A stretch of DNA of 64,000 bases, taken from positions 9,237,701 through 9,301,700 of the forward strand of contig NC_092631.1 in NCBI RefSeq assembly GCF_039555335.1, written 5' to 3'. Source of the stretch: Amphiura filiformis (Eukaryota > Echinodermata > Ophiuroidea > Amphilepidida > Amphiuridae). The notes below the pieces were generated by a model. That model had not been told where the DNA came from. It did no database searches and was given only the letters and a program-made list of their open reading frames with translations. Below, one piece after another: positions 50,173 through 63,819 of this stretch. Numbering within the stretch: position 1 is the stretch's first letter; the number at the start of each line of letters is the position of its first letter. The translations under genes were made by a program, and so were the position numbers.

Positions 50173-51010
50173 TTTATCACTGGCACAGAATTACGAAAAA
50201 TATATAATATTGCACATAAGTTACATGAAAAATTACACAATATTATGAAAGGAACAATATTTGTTTTTAAAAGTCCAGTGAATGGCTGGAGAGAACAGGT
50301 GCCAGGCACCTCTAAGACCGCCCCACCAAAACCAAAAAAGAAGGAAAGGGAAATATAAATTAGAGGGGAAAATGCAGGTTAAGTTACATTTGCCTGCAAT
50401 TTGGACAATTACAAAAAGAGGTCCAAGTGCAAACAGAAGTTGCATCAAAGAGGCGAGCAAATTTGGACTGGTAAAACTCCAAAACTTGTTGCTTAAATGA
50501 AGCAACAGAATTTGCAGATCTGATATTACTAGGGAGCTGGTTCTAAATGGGCACCATACACTGAAAAAGGCCCATCTTGTGGTACTCAGTTTTAGAAAGC
50601 TGATTTACCAGCAACGAAGGATCAGAGGAAAATCTGGTGGTGGGACGGTCTTTGTTAATACCATTAAAAACTACATAATCATCTACATTGATGTCATATA
50701 ATCCCAGATTGCACTTCAAAAATATATTGAGATCAACATATTCTCTTCTAAAACTTAATGGAAGAAGAGTTAGCTCGGTTAACGTTTCTTTGTACTCAGC
50801 CTCGGGATAATCTAAAATGAGGGGACTGAAATATTTCAAATCACTTCGAACCAAGGCTGAGTACAACGTCCTGGATACATTACGAGGGGCATTGAAGCCA
50901 ATGGTGCGTTTAATCATACCAAGTTTTTTGTTACACTTTTTAACAACCCTATTAATGTGATCATGGTAAATGGTAAATGCCGCCCTGGTTAATTGTCCAC
51001 GGGCCCCCGA
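50173..51010 (-). mobile_element. Decayed Jockey/CR1-like LINE, 3' end
   Basis: Minus-strand reading contains VKKCNKKLGMIKRTIGFNAP, SRTLYSALVRSDLKYFSPL, LPLSFRREYVDLNIFLK and TRFSSDPSLL, then in another frame SNIRSANSVASFKQQVLEFY and a Cys-containing end, a 3' UTR and a (TAAA)n tail. This is the thumb/C-terminal part of a non-LTR reverse transcriptase. A deletion after FSPL and frameshifts show it is dead. The upstream edge near 51000 joins unrelated sequence. Confidence 0.8.
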
Positions 51011-51206
51011 TGCTCTTGCTACGCCCCTGACATCACGTGGAATGCACGCACGCCCAGTACATATATTAAGTAGTATTTTGTAGTACCCGGGCTTGTCAGG
51101 GCTAAGGTTACGCATTCACCTTAGTTTCTTGCCATGTGAGCCATAATTTATTGGAACTCCATTAGTTGCAAGTCCTCACTATAGGAGTTTCCGGCCTCAT
51201 CTTTGC

Positions 51207-51270
51207 CGGGCTTGCGGCCTTGATTTTTAAGCCCTAAAAACATCAAGGTCGCAAGCCCGACAGGGCTGGG
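51207..51270. repeat. GC-rich hairpin
   Basis: CGGGCTTGCGGCCTTGAT pairs with ATCAAGGTCGCAAGCCCG across a 17-nt loop. Flanking GGCCTCATC/GGGGCCGCAA partly extends it. Function unknown. Confidence 0.55.
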
Positions 51271-51737
51271 GCCGCAAACACCCCATGAAGTTGACGATAA
51301 CTCAATTTGCCACCACTTCCAGGTTGCAGCATTTGACGTTTGGAATCACTGTAGTGCAAACGGTATTCACAAATCCTCTTTGCAGCCAGAACTGCTTGAA
51401 AAGTTGTACTGATCGTTGATTGTTTTATTTAAAACAACCATGAAGATATAACACTGTCAATATTATTATTTAGCGGAATAAAACATTGATGGTCCTATAA
51501 ATAACATAATCAACTTATGGATTGCTTGCACTTGACTGGTGATATATTACTTTGACCATTACGAAAGCATTGGCTAACGATAATGTGCGGACGTGTGTGT
51601 GTGTACAAGAGTAAATGTGCGATATTATTTTAGAGAAAGATTGCATTTACATTTTCTGCAACCGTTTGCATCGTAATAAAATAGTTATTATGTCATTATT
51701 ACTATTAGTTGTCAAGCTGTTTCAGACAACGTGTGTT

Positions 51738-52182
51738 ACTGTCTTTCTGTACGGGTGCGAGTCATGGGTAATAACCTAAGGACATGGAAAACAAGATCAA
51801 TGCATTCGCAACATCTTGCTACAGAGTCATGTTAAACATCAAACGTGTGGATCGGATTCCAAATGAAACCATCTACAACCTGACCAACACCACTCCACTG
51901 GTTGCCAGAGTAAAGATTCATCAACTCAAATTTCTCGGCCATATACTGCGTCTTGAAGATGGCGAGCCTGTGAAAGAATATGCGCTTTATATTCCACCAC
52001 ATGGGAAGAGGAAACCGGGACGGCCGCGCACACTGTACTTACAGTATGTCCAGCACCTCCTGGGAGATATTGAAGGAATGCTGCAGCCAAACAAAAATGT
52101 TTCGCTTGCCCAAGATCGCATTAGTTGGAGAAAGCTTGTAGTCGCCTGCTAAGCAGCCGACTGATGATGATGATGATGACTA
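51738..52182 (+). mobile_element. LINE C-terminal relic with (TGA)n tail
   Basis: FLYGCESWVIT then a stop, followed in a shifted frame by ENKINAFATSCYRVMLNIKR, HQLKFLGHILRLEDG, GKRKPGRPRT and DRISWRKLV, the zinc-knuckle-free C-terminal region common in endonuclease-type LINE polyproteins. The frame closes at 52152-52165 and a TGATGATGATGATGA tail follows. Frameshifted and 5'-truncated. Confidence 0.8.
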
Positions 52183-53200
52183 TTAGTACCTTGTACGGGC
52201 ATAGTAAGTGTGGGGTTTGTGGGGAGGGGTTCATAAATTGCTATTTCGTATGAGGACAACACTCCTACACAACGAGGACATCGTGCATGATGCTGATCTA
52301 GACACGAGTCCTCGAAAGTCCTTTACCGGTTATGAAGAAAAACGTCCTCTGTGCGTCGACCTTGTGACGACCGCCGGTTTTACCGATTTCAGGTCTTGAA
52401 TATAACAAAACACAGATAGACTTTTTGTCATTGTTCTGGTCCTCTGAAATATGAAGGGGCGTGTCTGTCTGTATGTCGAAGGTATATAATTGTGCTCGGG
52501 GACTGCTTGTGTGTGCAATCAATTTATAGGTACATGCTGATGTTATACGTTTGGTTAAAATCACACAAAGGACAGCAAGATAAGAAACACACAAGTTGGT
52601 TAAAATATCCTTTTCTCTTTATTCTACTTCAGTTTGGTCATAACTCAACCCCGCATGCACTTATGCTTCATATTGTATACCTGATAACTCAATGAAGCAA
52701 CAGTACACAAATTCTACATACTCCAATATTGGATTGCTGATTTATTTCAATTACTTCAATACAAATATTACATTGAAAACATTAATTTTCAAGTAAAAAA
52801 ACGGAGGGTTAGGTTATCTAGCAAATTGTGCACCAAAGGTTATCATAATTACCACAGATTTTAAGTCATAGTCATAATTAGGTAGCAGTATTTCATTGAT
52901 ACTAACAAGTATAAACTTCATAATTATACACTAGACTTTTCTCTTCATGCAATCCATAGGAAATTATTATACGTTACAGCTACGGTGAAACCTTTTGAAA
53001 GGCGTCACGTTGTACAAATTCTAGTCACTGTCAGAGGAGGTTTGTGGGTGTGAATGCAACAGAGCAAATAAATCTGCAATCAATACACTATGGATTTGCT
53101 AGGAATTGTACAGAGCACCTGTCTCATCAAATAACTCTATTCAAAAAATCATTAAAAAGCCTGATTTTTGGCAAAATTTCTAATATTTTTGGCGAAGTTG
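52183..53200. other. Intergenic, nothing recognised
   Basis: Open frames on both strands near 52300-52590 overlap each other and match no family I know. Confidence 0.35.
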
Positions 53201-53435
53201 GTCAAAATTCAACAAAAATAATAACGGTTCCTAGATATTTGTATTTAGTTTTTACGTTGAAAGAACAAAACCGGAATTTTCTCCAAAAATTAGCTTTGTG
53301 GCCCAAATTTGACCTCACAGATAGATTTATCAAGTCTTTGCCATTATGAATATGTATACTTTTATATACTTTAGACCAACAATTTAACAGATATTAGGTC
53401 CGAAAGTTTCCATAATTCCAGGGCTAATACCACCC

Positions 53436-54103
53436 TTAAGGGATCTAAAATGAGCGTTTATTGCGTTTCGACAGTATTTTTGTGGGACATGAGAGCACCT
53501 CAGACCTATCAATTGCATTCTGAATACGAAGCATGTCTTTCTGATATCAAATAATTTTCATTTTTTCAAAATCACAATATAATACAAATTTTATGACAAA
53601 TTATAAAAATTGATATTTTTCAAATGTTTGATATATAACAGTCCTCGAAGTAAATGATAAAAATCTAATGATATATTCTTAAAGTGTATGTAGCAGGAGG
53701 AAAAGCCGACGGTCAATTGAAAATTTTGACCTTTCATATTGAAGATATGGATTTTTTTCCCAAAAGACCTAATTTTTTTTTTTTTGGTGTTTTGGGAAAA
53801 AATTCCATATCTTCAATACGAAAGGTCAAAATTTTCAATTGATCGTCGGCTTTTCACCCCACCTACATACACTTTAAGTATAAATCATCAGATTTATAAA
53901 GTTTACTTCAAGTACTGTTAAATATCAAAAATATCAATTTTAATGATTTGCCATAAAATGTGTATTAAATTGCGAATTTCAAAAATCAAAATTATTTGAT
54001 ATCAGAATGACATTCTTCGTATTCAGAATGCAATTCGATATGTCTGATGTGCTCTAATGTCCCAAAATAAATACTCTCCAAACGTTCATACCCCAGCCCT
54101 TAA
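53436..54103. mobile_element. TTAA-flanked foldback MITE, copy C
   Basis: TTAA at 53436-53439 and 54100-54103; termini GGGATCTAAAATGAGCG and CATACCCCAGCCC; the same central hairpin as copies A and B. The repeat at 53200-53430 abuts its left end. Confidence 0.8.
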
Positions 54104-57100
54104 TCGTGTTCTATATTCTCTGAGAATATTTCACGAATGCCGATCATCGGTTTCCTCACGTCAACGCATGTACAAAATTAATTATGATTACCTAGACTAA
54201 TTCTGTCTAAGCCCAAGTGATCTACGGACTGAATGATTCTCTCACGTCATGGCACATGTATGGTTCTATTTCGACTATATAAAACCAAAAGGGCAGATAA
54301 GCTAAACAGGGATGGACATAGTATTATAGTCAGCAAAACAATTAAGGTACCAGTTATTGTACCCCTGTATATCCTAACGGATCCTAGCAAAGGCAGATAT
54401 GTCATAATTAGAACCAGCAGCCAACTAGATGCATCTGTTAGCTCGAATTTAAGACCTAATTCGTTAAAATAAAGAAATAAAGACACAATAATCCAAACCC
54501 GAAGGAAGGTGCAAATTCAAAAGTTGCAGTTCTGCTCCATTGCCCTATTGACTTTGACACAAAGCGTTCTCGAATAAGAGAACTACGTATGTAGCGACAT
54601 ACTTCCATTGATTAGCACATTAAACTAGCGCCGTGATTTTCATTGATTAGAACATGAAAGTGCAACTTATGAATTTATTGCTTTCTTTTTAGACTTTCGT
54701 TTTAGATCACCGTTTCTTTAATTCTCAACCAATCCCAACAAATTAACGTGGTCTTAAATTAGAGCTAAACAGGACAGGTACTGGGTGCTTGTTTTAATTT
54801 TGATATATTTATCTTTTAGGATATACAGAGGTGAACATAAATGGTGCCTTAAATCTTTTGCGCACCTATTCATAGTTCTGATTTTTAGGGGCGGCTCGGC
54901 GGGAACAAAACTCCTAAATTTAACAATTTTGAACATTTAGAAACAGATTAACCACACAGTACACTAACATAAGCCAAGGTCTAATTCTGACGTTGTAGTT
55001 TAGTCAACAACGGAGTATATAGATTTCTCTAGACGTTTATTGGAAGACATAATAATAAACGTCAAAGATCTTTGAACAATATAAAAAACATCTTTCCTGG
55101 TTACCACATCATCCTAACACAGACAGTATTATACTTATGTTTTGCAATAATAGAAAAATAACAAATTACAGCGAGTAAATCTTGTTAGGTTATTGTATAA
55201 TACGCGATGTACTCGTGGGTGAGTAAAATGGTTGCACGCGATTATAAAAATAGGAGCTGGATATGGGTTGAATGTTATTTTCCAGTTATACGTACTTTTA
55301 TTTAACATGTTTAAAGCGGACATTTTATTTTAAAGGACAATGTTTTTATGTAAACTATTACCAACGTGCACATTTTTATCAAACCCGCTCTTTTGCAAAT
55401 TGTGAGCGTTCTTAAAATATATTTTTTATTTATTTATTTTGGCGACAAGAGAGTATAGATCAGGGTTTACATGGAAATCTGTGGAGAGAGTGGTAATTGA
55501 GGGCGCTATTACCTCAATGTTCATTCAGTCTAGGTTTTTTTTCTCATAAAATTAACAAATTATGTAATTCAAAGGGCATGTTATGCAGATGTTTAATAAT
55601 AAGACCTTGTCCTTGCAAAGAATAAATTCCTTTCTTTTACCTTAACGCTTAGGAAACTTAAGAAGCTATTAGTTTTTCCTTATTAATAAATTTTGTGGAC
55701 AGAACGCCTCAAATGACTCATAAAAATAGTTGATTTCTAAATAAGGTTGATCCTGAAACAGACATGTTCGCACACCAGATAAATGAATTACCAGTACCTC
55801 GAAACTACCATCCTTAAACGTCCACATACCTCACACCAACACATACCACACCCACATGCTGACAATGGCACACCATCCACCACCTCGACCACAGCAAACA
55901 CCTCTACACACCCCCACCAATACACGCCCACCACGCACCCCCACACACACCCCCCCTACGTTTGTCATGCATGCCTTTTCAACTCGTTCATATCGTTCAC
56001 TTCTATTAGTCTATTCTCACACCTCAAACTGTTTTCTTTAACTCAACTTTAACTGAACTAAAACAAAAACAACTTGTAACCATGCACATTGTGGTATTGA
56101 TAAGGGTCCTAAATGAATTGCATGGTGCCAGTGTGGCCAGGTTCGGTCTTAATCGTTCGATTCTTAGTCGATATCTGGATGTATTTCCCCTGCGAGGTTT
56201 GTAAGCTAAATTGATCACAAAGATCGAATCAGCTCCTGAATCTGTACACGGATCGAGCAGAACGCAGAGGTAAGATTATCGTGTTTTATCAAACGATTTT
56301 TATCACACTAAAAATCACCATTATGACATGCTTTGGTACTTACACCCTTACAATCAAACAGATTTCAAACATACATTTCACATTATTCCTATTCTGTCCT
56401 GTAAAACCAACTATCGCCTTTAAACTAACACGACTGAGTAACACCACACAACACGTGTCAAACACAACAATATTCCTCACTAACTCGATTGTATTCTGAA
56501 CTTTGCAACGCTTTCTTACAATCTCCATACCGGAGCCCATATACTCATTTTTTGCAAGGACTCAAAATACATAACGCTACAAATGTGCCTGTCTTCTCTC
56601 CACTTTCATTCCTCCACTTTCATTCCAAGGAAAATACTCATATGCTAAATCATTCTAACAATGCATGGACCATATGTTACTAAGGGAAATGCTCATATGC
56701 TAACATCAGTCTAAACTGGACCATACTTTACCCGGAATAAAAACTTATCCGAGTGTAATGGTAAGAGGTCCACGTTTGACAGGGGAATCACACTTGATCA
56801 AGCACACACAATCCCCCATTTCAAATTATAAGTTTTGGTTTCTCTTTTGTTCAGAAACCAAAAATCAAGGGATTAAAAAGAAGAGCAGATCTGGTCTGCA
56901 ATCATAACACTATTATGCTTGGAGGACACAGTATAGGGCATATAACCATAAGTTTATAATAGCCTATTACGCTAACATTATTATTATTGGATATCTATCT
57001 TACTTCTGATAAGTCTGTCGTAGGTGACATACATTCATGTCACCGTATAATTAGACCACGAGTTCCAGGCCTAGAAATCATGTGCGTATATTTAGGGGTG

Positions 57101-57320
57101 GGGCTTTGTTTGTTTGTATTAAACATAAACGATGCATGGAGATGATTTGATTATGAATTAGTTTATTATCCCATCCCCGGTAAGCACAACCCATACCTCT
57201 TACCTATCTGTTTCCCTTTCTCCCTCCTCTTACCTCCCCCGCACACACTCTTTCCCCTCTATCATCTATTTTTTTCAGTAAAATTGCTTCAAGAACTGTT
57301 ACTAGCTTATATTAGGAGTC
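54104..57320. other. Intergenic, mostly featureless
   Basis: A CCACA/CACACC-rich tract spans about 55815-55960 and creates spurious Pro/Thr-rich frames. No receptor-like exon was recognised on the minus strand. Confidence 0.35.
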
Positions 57321-57324
57321 ACAC

Positions 57325-57760
57325 AAGGGGGCTGTCACTTTCTTCAGAAGATGGGTGGGGGGGGTCATGAATATACAGGGGGGGTCATAGAATTTTGAGA
57401 CCAACAATAGGGGGGGTTATAATTTTTTAACCACCAAAATAGGGGGGTTATAGAATAATATTAAGAGCTGGTGGCTCAAATTTTTTACTCGCTGCGCGCG
57501 CATTCAAAACTTTTAAAAAACTTTTTAAACAAAATATGCGCACAATCTTTAGCTATACAATGCAAGATTTTTGCGCTTACGGTCAAATTTTATAAGTGTT
57601 TTTGGCGCGCTCCGCGCCTTGCTTCCGGCAATTTGTCTTGAATCTGTATAGGCAGAAGGGGGGGTCGTAAAAAATTTAGCCCGCGATAGGGGGTCGTAGA
57701 AAAATTGACTCCGGTCAGCGATATATTCATGACCCCCCTGCCGAAGAAAATGACCTCCCC
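57325..57760. mobile_element. G/C-run inverted-repeat element
   Basis: TTCTTC-GAAGATGGGTGGGGG with TCATGAATAT on the left pairs with ATATTCATGACCCCCC and GAAGAAAATGACC on the right. Inner copies of GGGGGGTCATAGAAT and GGGGGTCGTAGAAA add internal repeats. CGCTGCGCGCGC and CGCGCTCCGCGCC flank the centre. Non-coding. Confidence 0.55.
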
Positions 57761-59116
57761 CTAATGGCCTTCCATCCATTCTCGTAAGAACATGGATCCA
57801 TTTTGTTTATATCACCTGAGTCGCCCCTTTTGTAATGTCGAATGCAAATATTTCGATGGTCTATATTTTTTTCACAGATAAATAGCCATATCTTATTGGA
57901 TTTTCTAAACCACGTTTTTCAATGTAGGTTGACATGCTCGATTTCTCTGCTCGTGAATATTGCACTGCGAAATTTAAACATTTCTTTTGTATACTAAGAT
58001 CAGGTAACTTCAAACCAAGTAACTTTGTTCTTCACACCATTAATAATGAAACTGAAATGAAAACCGAATCCCCTTGCTACAATTTTAAGTTTCTAACAAA
58101 GGGTAAAAACAAAGATATCAATAATCATGTGAGTCAAGAGCTTAGGCAGAATAATAGGAAACCACGTGACTAAAACCAAAACTAAAACTCAATATTTGAA
58201 ATGAGGCAATGTTATCACATCTCGCATAAACAAACCAAACACTAACATACCTTCCGCACATTGACGAATACCAGATTACCCTAATCATATACTACAAAAT
58301 AATCGATAACGTCGCCCTATATTCCGGTAATTTATATCTTATCTTTACTTAATACACATAGGCTACGTACTCTCACGTCACGTATCCATTTATCACAAGA
58401 CACTCGTAAGCCTACGCCAATTCTTGATCTTCACACCTTCTCATTCAGTTGATACATTGACCAATGATATCACAATCTTCTGCTCGTTCGTCTTATTTAA
58501 GTCTCAATGCTCATGACCCTTACTTGTCTCATCTCATTGCGCACATTATTTTGTATAACCTACTACTACTAGTATTCGTATAACTTTTATTTGGAAAACC
58601 CTCACATCTTGCCCTAGCAGCACACATATCAACCTATGAAGACCTCAGAAGTCATCACAGTATCTCACGACACAAGAACACTTACATTCACGTAATTTAT
58701 TTACGCTTAAATTCATACTTGTCTTACATAATTGTGCATAACCACATACTTCCAATCTCACCCATGGAAATTGATTGAACTCATATAAAATATGTATCAA
58801 TTGAAGTATATCTCGTACTACTACTCGGATACCTGCATGGGGATTTCAAACATTTCATAGGAAGGCTTGTGTTATCGCTATGAACACGATAGAGCGCCTA
58901 TTAATAGTTTATCATACACTCTTCGATAGCGAGAACCAATCAGCGCAAACGATCCCAACCCCGCGTACTACGCGCAGTGCTTTCAGACGCGTTCATTTCT
59001 CTTGTGAATTGATGCCTTTATATTTGCTTGTATTTTCCAACACTTTTAGTGATAAGTTTGTTATAAAATAGCAAAAATCATTACAATTTTTTTCTCGTGT
59101 AGGTTAATAAATGCCT

Positions 59117-59181
59117 ACAAAATAATGCACTTGCTCGTGTATTAGAATCATAATCTCAATACAAGTGCATTATTTTGTACA
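59117..59181. repeat. Short hairpin, ACAAAATAATGCACTTG arms
   Basis: ACAAAATAATGCACTTG and CAAGTGCATTATTTTGTA flank about 28 bp. Isolated; possibly a tiny MITE relic. Confidence 0.5.
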
Positions 59182-59199
59182 ATTTCACCTCCAACAAGT

Positions 59200-61430
59200 G
59201 TTACACATCTATTAACCCATAAACAAACCATCCATAGTATTTGAAGCGCATCAGGCGATTTGCTCACTTTTGCATTGTTTTGTTCTGTTAATAGAGGGCA
59301 ATGTTGATGAATTTTTTGCAGCGAAAGGTTTTCACTTGGATTTTATTCGGTTATAGACGTATCCAACGAGCCAAGTCATGGTCAGAATTCATTCGGCCAT
59401 TAATGGGTCCCCACCGCACCAAGCTGATGTTGTGACTGCCCAATTGGGCGGATTAAAGCCGCTTAAAAAGCGATGTTATATTGTTTTGTGTTGTATAAAT
59501 TGTCATCATTCTATTGTCTACGTATAACACGGGATGATTGAATGCAGTTTAAACACCCGTCAAGGCCGTGTTATTATGGCTGCCATTGAGGTGTAGGAAT
59601 GCGTGAAATTGGATTCGGCTATATGTCATGATCACAACGATATCTACATGGAGGAAAAAAAGCGGGAAGAATGGAATGTATCATTATTTTGTCCCACTCC
59701 TATTATTGAAGCACACAGTGTCCTCATAAATTGAAAACATAGAACTCTATTCTTTCATACTGCATAAACAAACGCCTTTTAGAGTTTGGTTCTGTATTAT
59801 ACCTCTTACATTTGAAATAATAATACTCCCAGCCAGGAATATTTATAATTTAATGAATATGGGTGACGGGAATGTGTAGCCACATTTTACCCCATTTTCA
59901 ACTTCCTCTCACGAACTAATCCCCTTCTTGGTTTGCTGTCGCCCGATGAACTCCTTTTTAAATAGTCCTGAACTAATTTTTGATAAGCTCTCACTGTACT
60001 GAATGACCACTTTTTTAAAATCTAAAATAAAAAGAATTTAAAAGGTCACTTTAGACTTAATTTGACAATTTGATTTTTTTGGGTCTCACTGAATGACCCC
60101 ATTTTTAGGGGCTTTTGAACGAATAATCAATCTCCCTTTTTGCGTCAACCACTAATCGAACTATCCCTATTTTTGAGCCGGTGCCCATAATGTTGAAAGT
60201 CTAGTACTCATAGATGAATATCCATTTTAAATATCCATTCATATCACGTTAATAATTGTATAGCCTATAGAGGGCAGTATAATTGACTAATTGGCAGCGT
60301 CAATAAGAAAACGATATAACTATAAATTTCACAATAGTTAATCAAATCTATGCATTATTCCAAAGAGATATATATTTTGTTTGTAAAAAGTAGGTAAGGG
60401 CGGCTTCACAACTCATCTGCCGGTTGATGGCGATTAACCTGCGTTCCAGTGTTTAGAACAATAGGAGGCTCCAGCCGGACGTAACCGGGCATAACCGACG
60501 TGCAATTGGTGTTAGCCGTCCCTGAGGAAGTCAAAATTACAAGCATATTGCAAACTAAACTGACTCGACCCAAATTGAACAGGGTTTCTTTTGTCTCATC
60601 CTTTCTGAATATTGCCAACACTTTTTTAAAATTGTTTACAGCAATAGCTGCCTTTAAATTGTCTCCACTGATTTATAGGGTTTGCTGAGGGCTTGTGACG
60701 TTGTGTTCAAATTGCGACATGGGGGTATATATCTGACGGTTATTGAATTATAGTGTCTGCATAATCATAAACATAACGCGGTTCTCATATTTCTTTAAGA
60801 ATATCATCAATGTTCGGGTTGCTCTGAGGTCAATTACATTTGAGATTATAATATAATACAGTAAACCTCATATTTAATTAAACACACTTTTTTAAAGTAG
60901 TGTATATTGCTGTCACTAGATTTTGCTGATTTATATAAAGATACACATTGCTAAGCAAGGAAATCTTGTACACATTTTAAATAATACTCGTTTAGTATGA
61001 AATTGTCATGTTTTAGTGTATTATGTACTTCAATGGTAGAAGCAATGGAAACAAATGAGTAAAATTTAGACTTCATATAGCAACTGTAAAGTTTGTACAT
61101 CCGGCGTTGATCGTAGGCTCGACTAACGGTGGATGCAACAAATGGAAATTTTAGCACTTAAAAATTGTGAAAATCTTGCATAACGCACTCGATTCCAGGC
61201 CTACGCAATGGCGGCTTCCATAGCTTTATTACTTTTTTATCATTTAAAATCTATGCTTTTATAGAGCCGTCACTTGCCAATCTCATTATTTCCCCGACAA
61301 TGTCTATGATATTTGCAGCTTTGCATTCAACACTGCTGGACATGTTTACTTTGCCAGATGAAGTCAAACTTGATTGGATGAAAGTTGTTGTTAAATTTTA
61401 GACTTCAGTCTGTTTTACTATTGGGTCATA
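59200..61430. other. Intergenic, nothing recognised
   Basis: The minus-strand frame at 60406-60621 was examined as a possible gene 2 tail exon, but its acceptor phase does not fit. No repeat family was identified. Confidence 0.35.
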
Positions 61431-61432
61431 GT

Positions 61433-61705
61433 ACAGGGTATCCCAAAAGTATCTTTATAATGTTGACCTACGTATCTTCACCATGGTAAACCAACGTAAT
61501 GTTTAGTAAGAAAATATATACACAGAGATTTGAAAGCATATTTTACGATGCGTTTGGTAGAAATATTCAGACTCATTATTGTTTTAAGTATAGACCAAAA
61601 ATAAGGTCAATTCTTAGTATACAACTAATTAGTGTACTCTGTTCAAATGTCAAGAAGCGTTTACGAGATATTTGAGTAAAGATACTTTTTGAATACCCAA
61701 TGCCT
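61433..61705. mobile_element. Probable mariner-type MITE
   Basis: Left end ACAGGGTATCCCAAAAGTAT with CTTTATAATG; right end AAAGATACTTTTTGAATACC. Inverted termini of about 28 bp with a typical mariner-like start, no transposase inside. Confidence 0.5.
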
Positions 61706-61709
61706 CCCC

Positions 61710-63270
61710 ATATTGGGTAGCGCAAGCACGGTTCTGATAACGAGATTCGGAATGTTAGGTAGTAGAAAGTTGGTAATGTGGATAATATTAAGGTATTATA
61801 ACCAAATATCATGTTGGCAACACCTCAAATAAAATACCCTTACTGCCAATAACACATAATGCAATCTGGGCTTTTCTTGAACACGAAGCAGAATATTTCC
61901 ACAAATATCACACAGAGTAACGGCATTATTTTCTCGAGTATACAAAATACATACAGCATTTCAACTTAGGCGTGAGAGCTCTAATCTACCTCAAGTAGTT
62001 GGGACCGGTCTGACCCTGGCCTCACTCCACATATTTTTTCTGACCGCGTTACCTGGCCACATCAGTTACCAGGTTGGCATCACCCTGTGTAGTACAAATA
62101 TTTTGAAGGCTGCGACCAGAGTGACACCAATTGGCGTTGGGTCGTAGGAATTATATCCACTTCAGTAAATACATAATTATTTTGATTTCCTCCTGTCCAC
62201 TTTGTAGTAATAAGGATTTGTGGTTTCCCTGTGTTATTTACTACTTACACAAGAAGCCTTATGTGGCTCAGATCCAATTCACTGATGGGGCCTGGCTACA
62301 GATTCCAAGATAAGTAAACACTATAAGTGAGTGTGACCGGATGCGGGTAGTGAGGCCAACATTGCGTCGGCCTCATTCAGATTATAGTTATTCCAGAATA
62401 AGACCGGCCCCACTGGTATGGGGCCGATGTGTGCTCTCGCTCCTTAAAGACGATTTATACATTATTCACATCACGTTGCATTGCACTTTCTCGTTTCATT
62501 TACAACTGATAAAAACTCTCTTCTTAGCATCTATGGCATCAATGAACATCTATTACCAAGGCGACTCTTTGTTTTGGAACTTTCTTCTCCTCCGATGTCT
62601 AATAATTGTTCTATTATCTCCTAGACCAAATGAAAGTAACGTGTTAATTCCTTTGTCTTCCGTGGTTTGCTTTGATGATTGGCTGGCTCCAGAGTTGTCG
62701 TCAGTCTTCAGAACAAAATATAAACAATGACAATAATATTAATTAACGTCATCTATTTCGGGGCAAACACTGGAAATATGTATCAGTAAGCAAAGCTTCC
62801 GGGCAAAAACCTACACTTTTTTTTGGGTGAGATGCCTATGGGCCTGCGGGCATATACTTGTCCTCTTCAGCCGACTCTTGACTTACATTTCATTATTATC
62901 TTATCTTGCATCGTTCATAACAAATATTGCACCCGTGTTTTTAAGTGTCCCTATCCACCGAATAATATTTGCTACTATGGTCAGTGATGTATCATTCGAG
63001 TCTAGATTCGGATTTATTCTTGTCGGACTCGGGCACAAAACAAAATAACTCGGCACGGCTCGGACTCAGACAAAGAGGGCTAAGACATTGACTTGAAGTC
63101 AACTCTGGTCAAAGCCCAGTCTAATTGAAATAATTGTACCATTTCAAATGTAAGGTATAAAAGAATTAATTTTAACTATTTAAAGCCAACAAAGGTGAAG
63201 TGCATCATTAGGGTGTATGGATGTATATGCTACGTCGCTTAGTCGTCTAAAACATACCGAGTCCTAAAAG
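61710..63270. other. Downstream flank of gene 2
   Basis: If gene 2 has exons beyond 63280 they should lie here, but none was recognised. The plus-strand frame 62341-62730 has no known motif. Confidence 0.35.
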
Positions 63271-63279
63271 CATACTTAC

Positions 63280-63408
63280 TCTAAGGCGTACATGATCCTG
63301 TGATGCGATGGGTGTTGGTGTCGGTGAAGAACAATTGTTGTGTGTTGTGTGGTGGGTAGATTGGTTAGTTGTTATACCCCTTGGGTACACGTCATTACGC
63401 ATTTTTAC
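63280..63408 (-). CDS. Gene 2 cytoplasmic-tail exon
   Basis: Starts in phase 0 after ATCATAG and reads VKMRNDVYPRGITTNQST, then a Thr/His/Pro-rich tail ending DHVRLR before a strong GTAAGT donor (43 codons). VKxRNDV is shared with gene 1 exon 17. If the donor is ignored the frame gains ten residues and stops at a TAG. Any further exon was not found. Confidence 0.72.
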
Positions 63409-63819
63409 CTATGATATACAAAAACACGAATAAGTAGTTTGATGCACAAGTGAAATATATGCTTATGGTAACCTACTCTCTAAATGTACACCGAGTGGAA
63501 AGAGTGGAAATAAAAAGAGTGAGAGGGTTAAATGGAGGACAACTCCTTTTTGAGTGGAAACATTTCACTCTAAAGCTTGAAAAAGTAGTCTGTATAACTC
63601 TCAAAAGAGGTAAAACTTTTGTACGGATAGTATAATTATAAATTTATTATTTTCCGATACACTTCACAATCTCACAATTTCTGCTTGACTTGGTTTGGAC
63701 GGTCAAAAAATGACCGTTCGAGTATTTCCGTAACCAATATAGTGCTACACATTATACAATCAGTTCTGCTGGTGTAAAGGAATAAATACGATATATTATT
63801 TTCAATTAGAAAAACTTAC

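Noticed and set aside
60406-60660. Candidate extra tail exon of gene 2
   Set aside because: The best acceptor (TTCCTCAG) gives the wrong phase after the exon ending at 63280; in the right phase the frame stops early.
62341-62730. 129-codon plus-strand open frame as a gene
   Set aside because: Leucine/serine-rich but without family motifs, no splice-bounded partner exons, and the upstream part is a repeat-like palindromic GGCC stretch.
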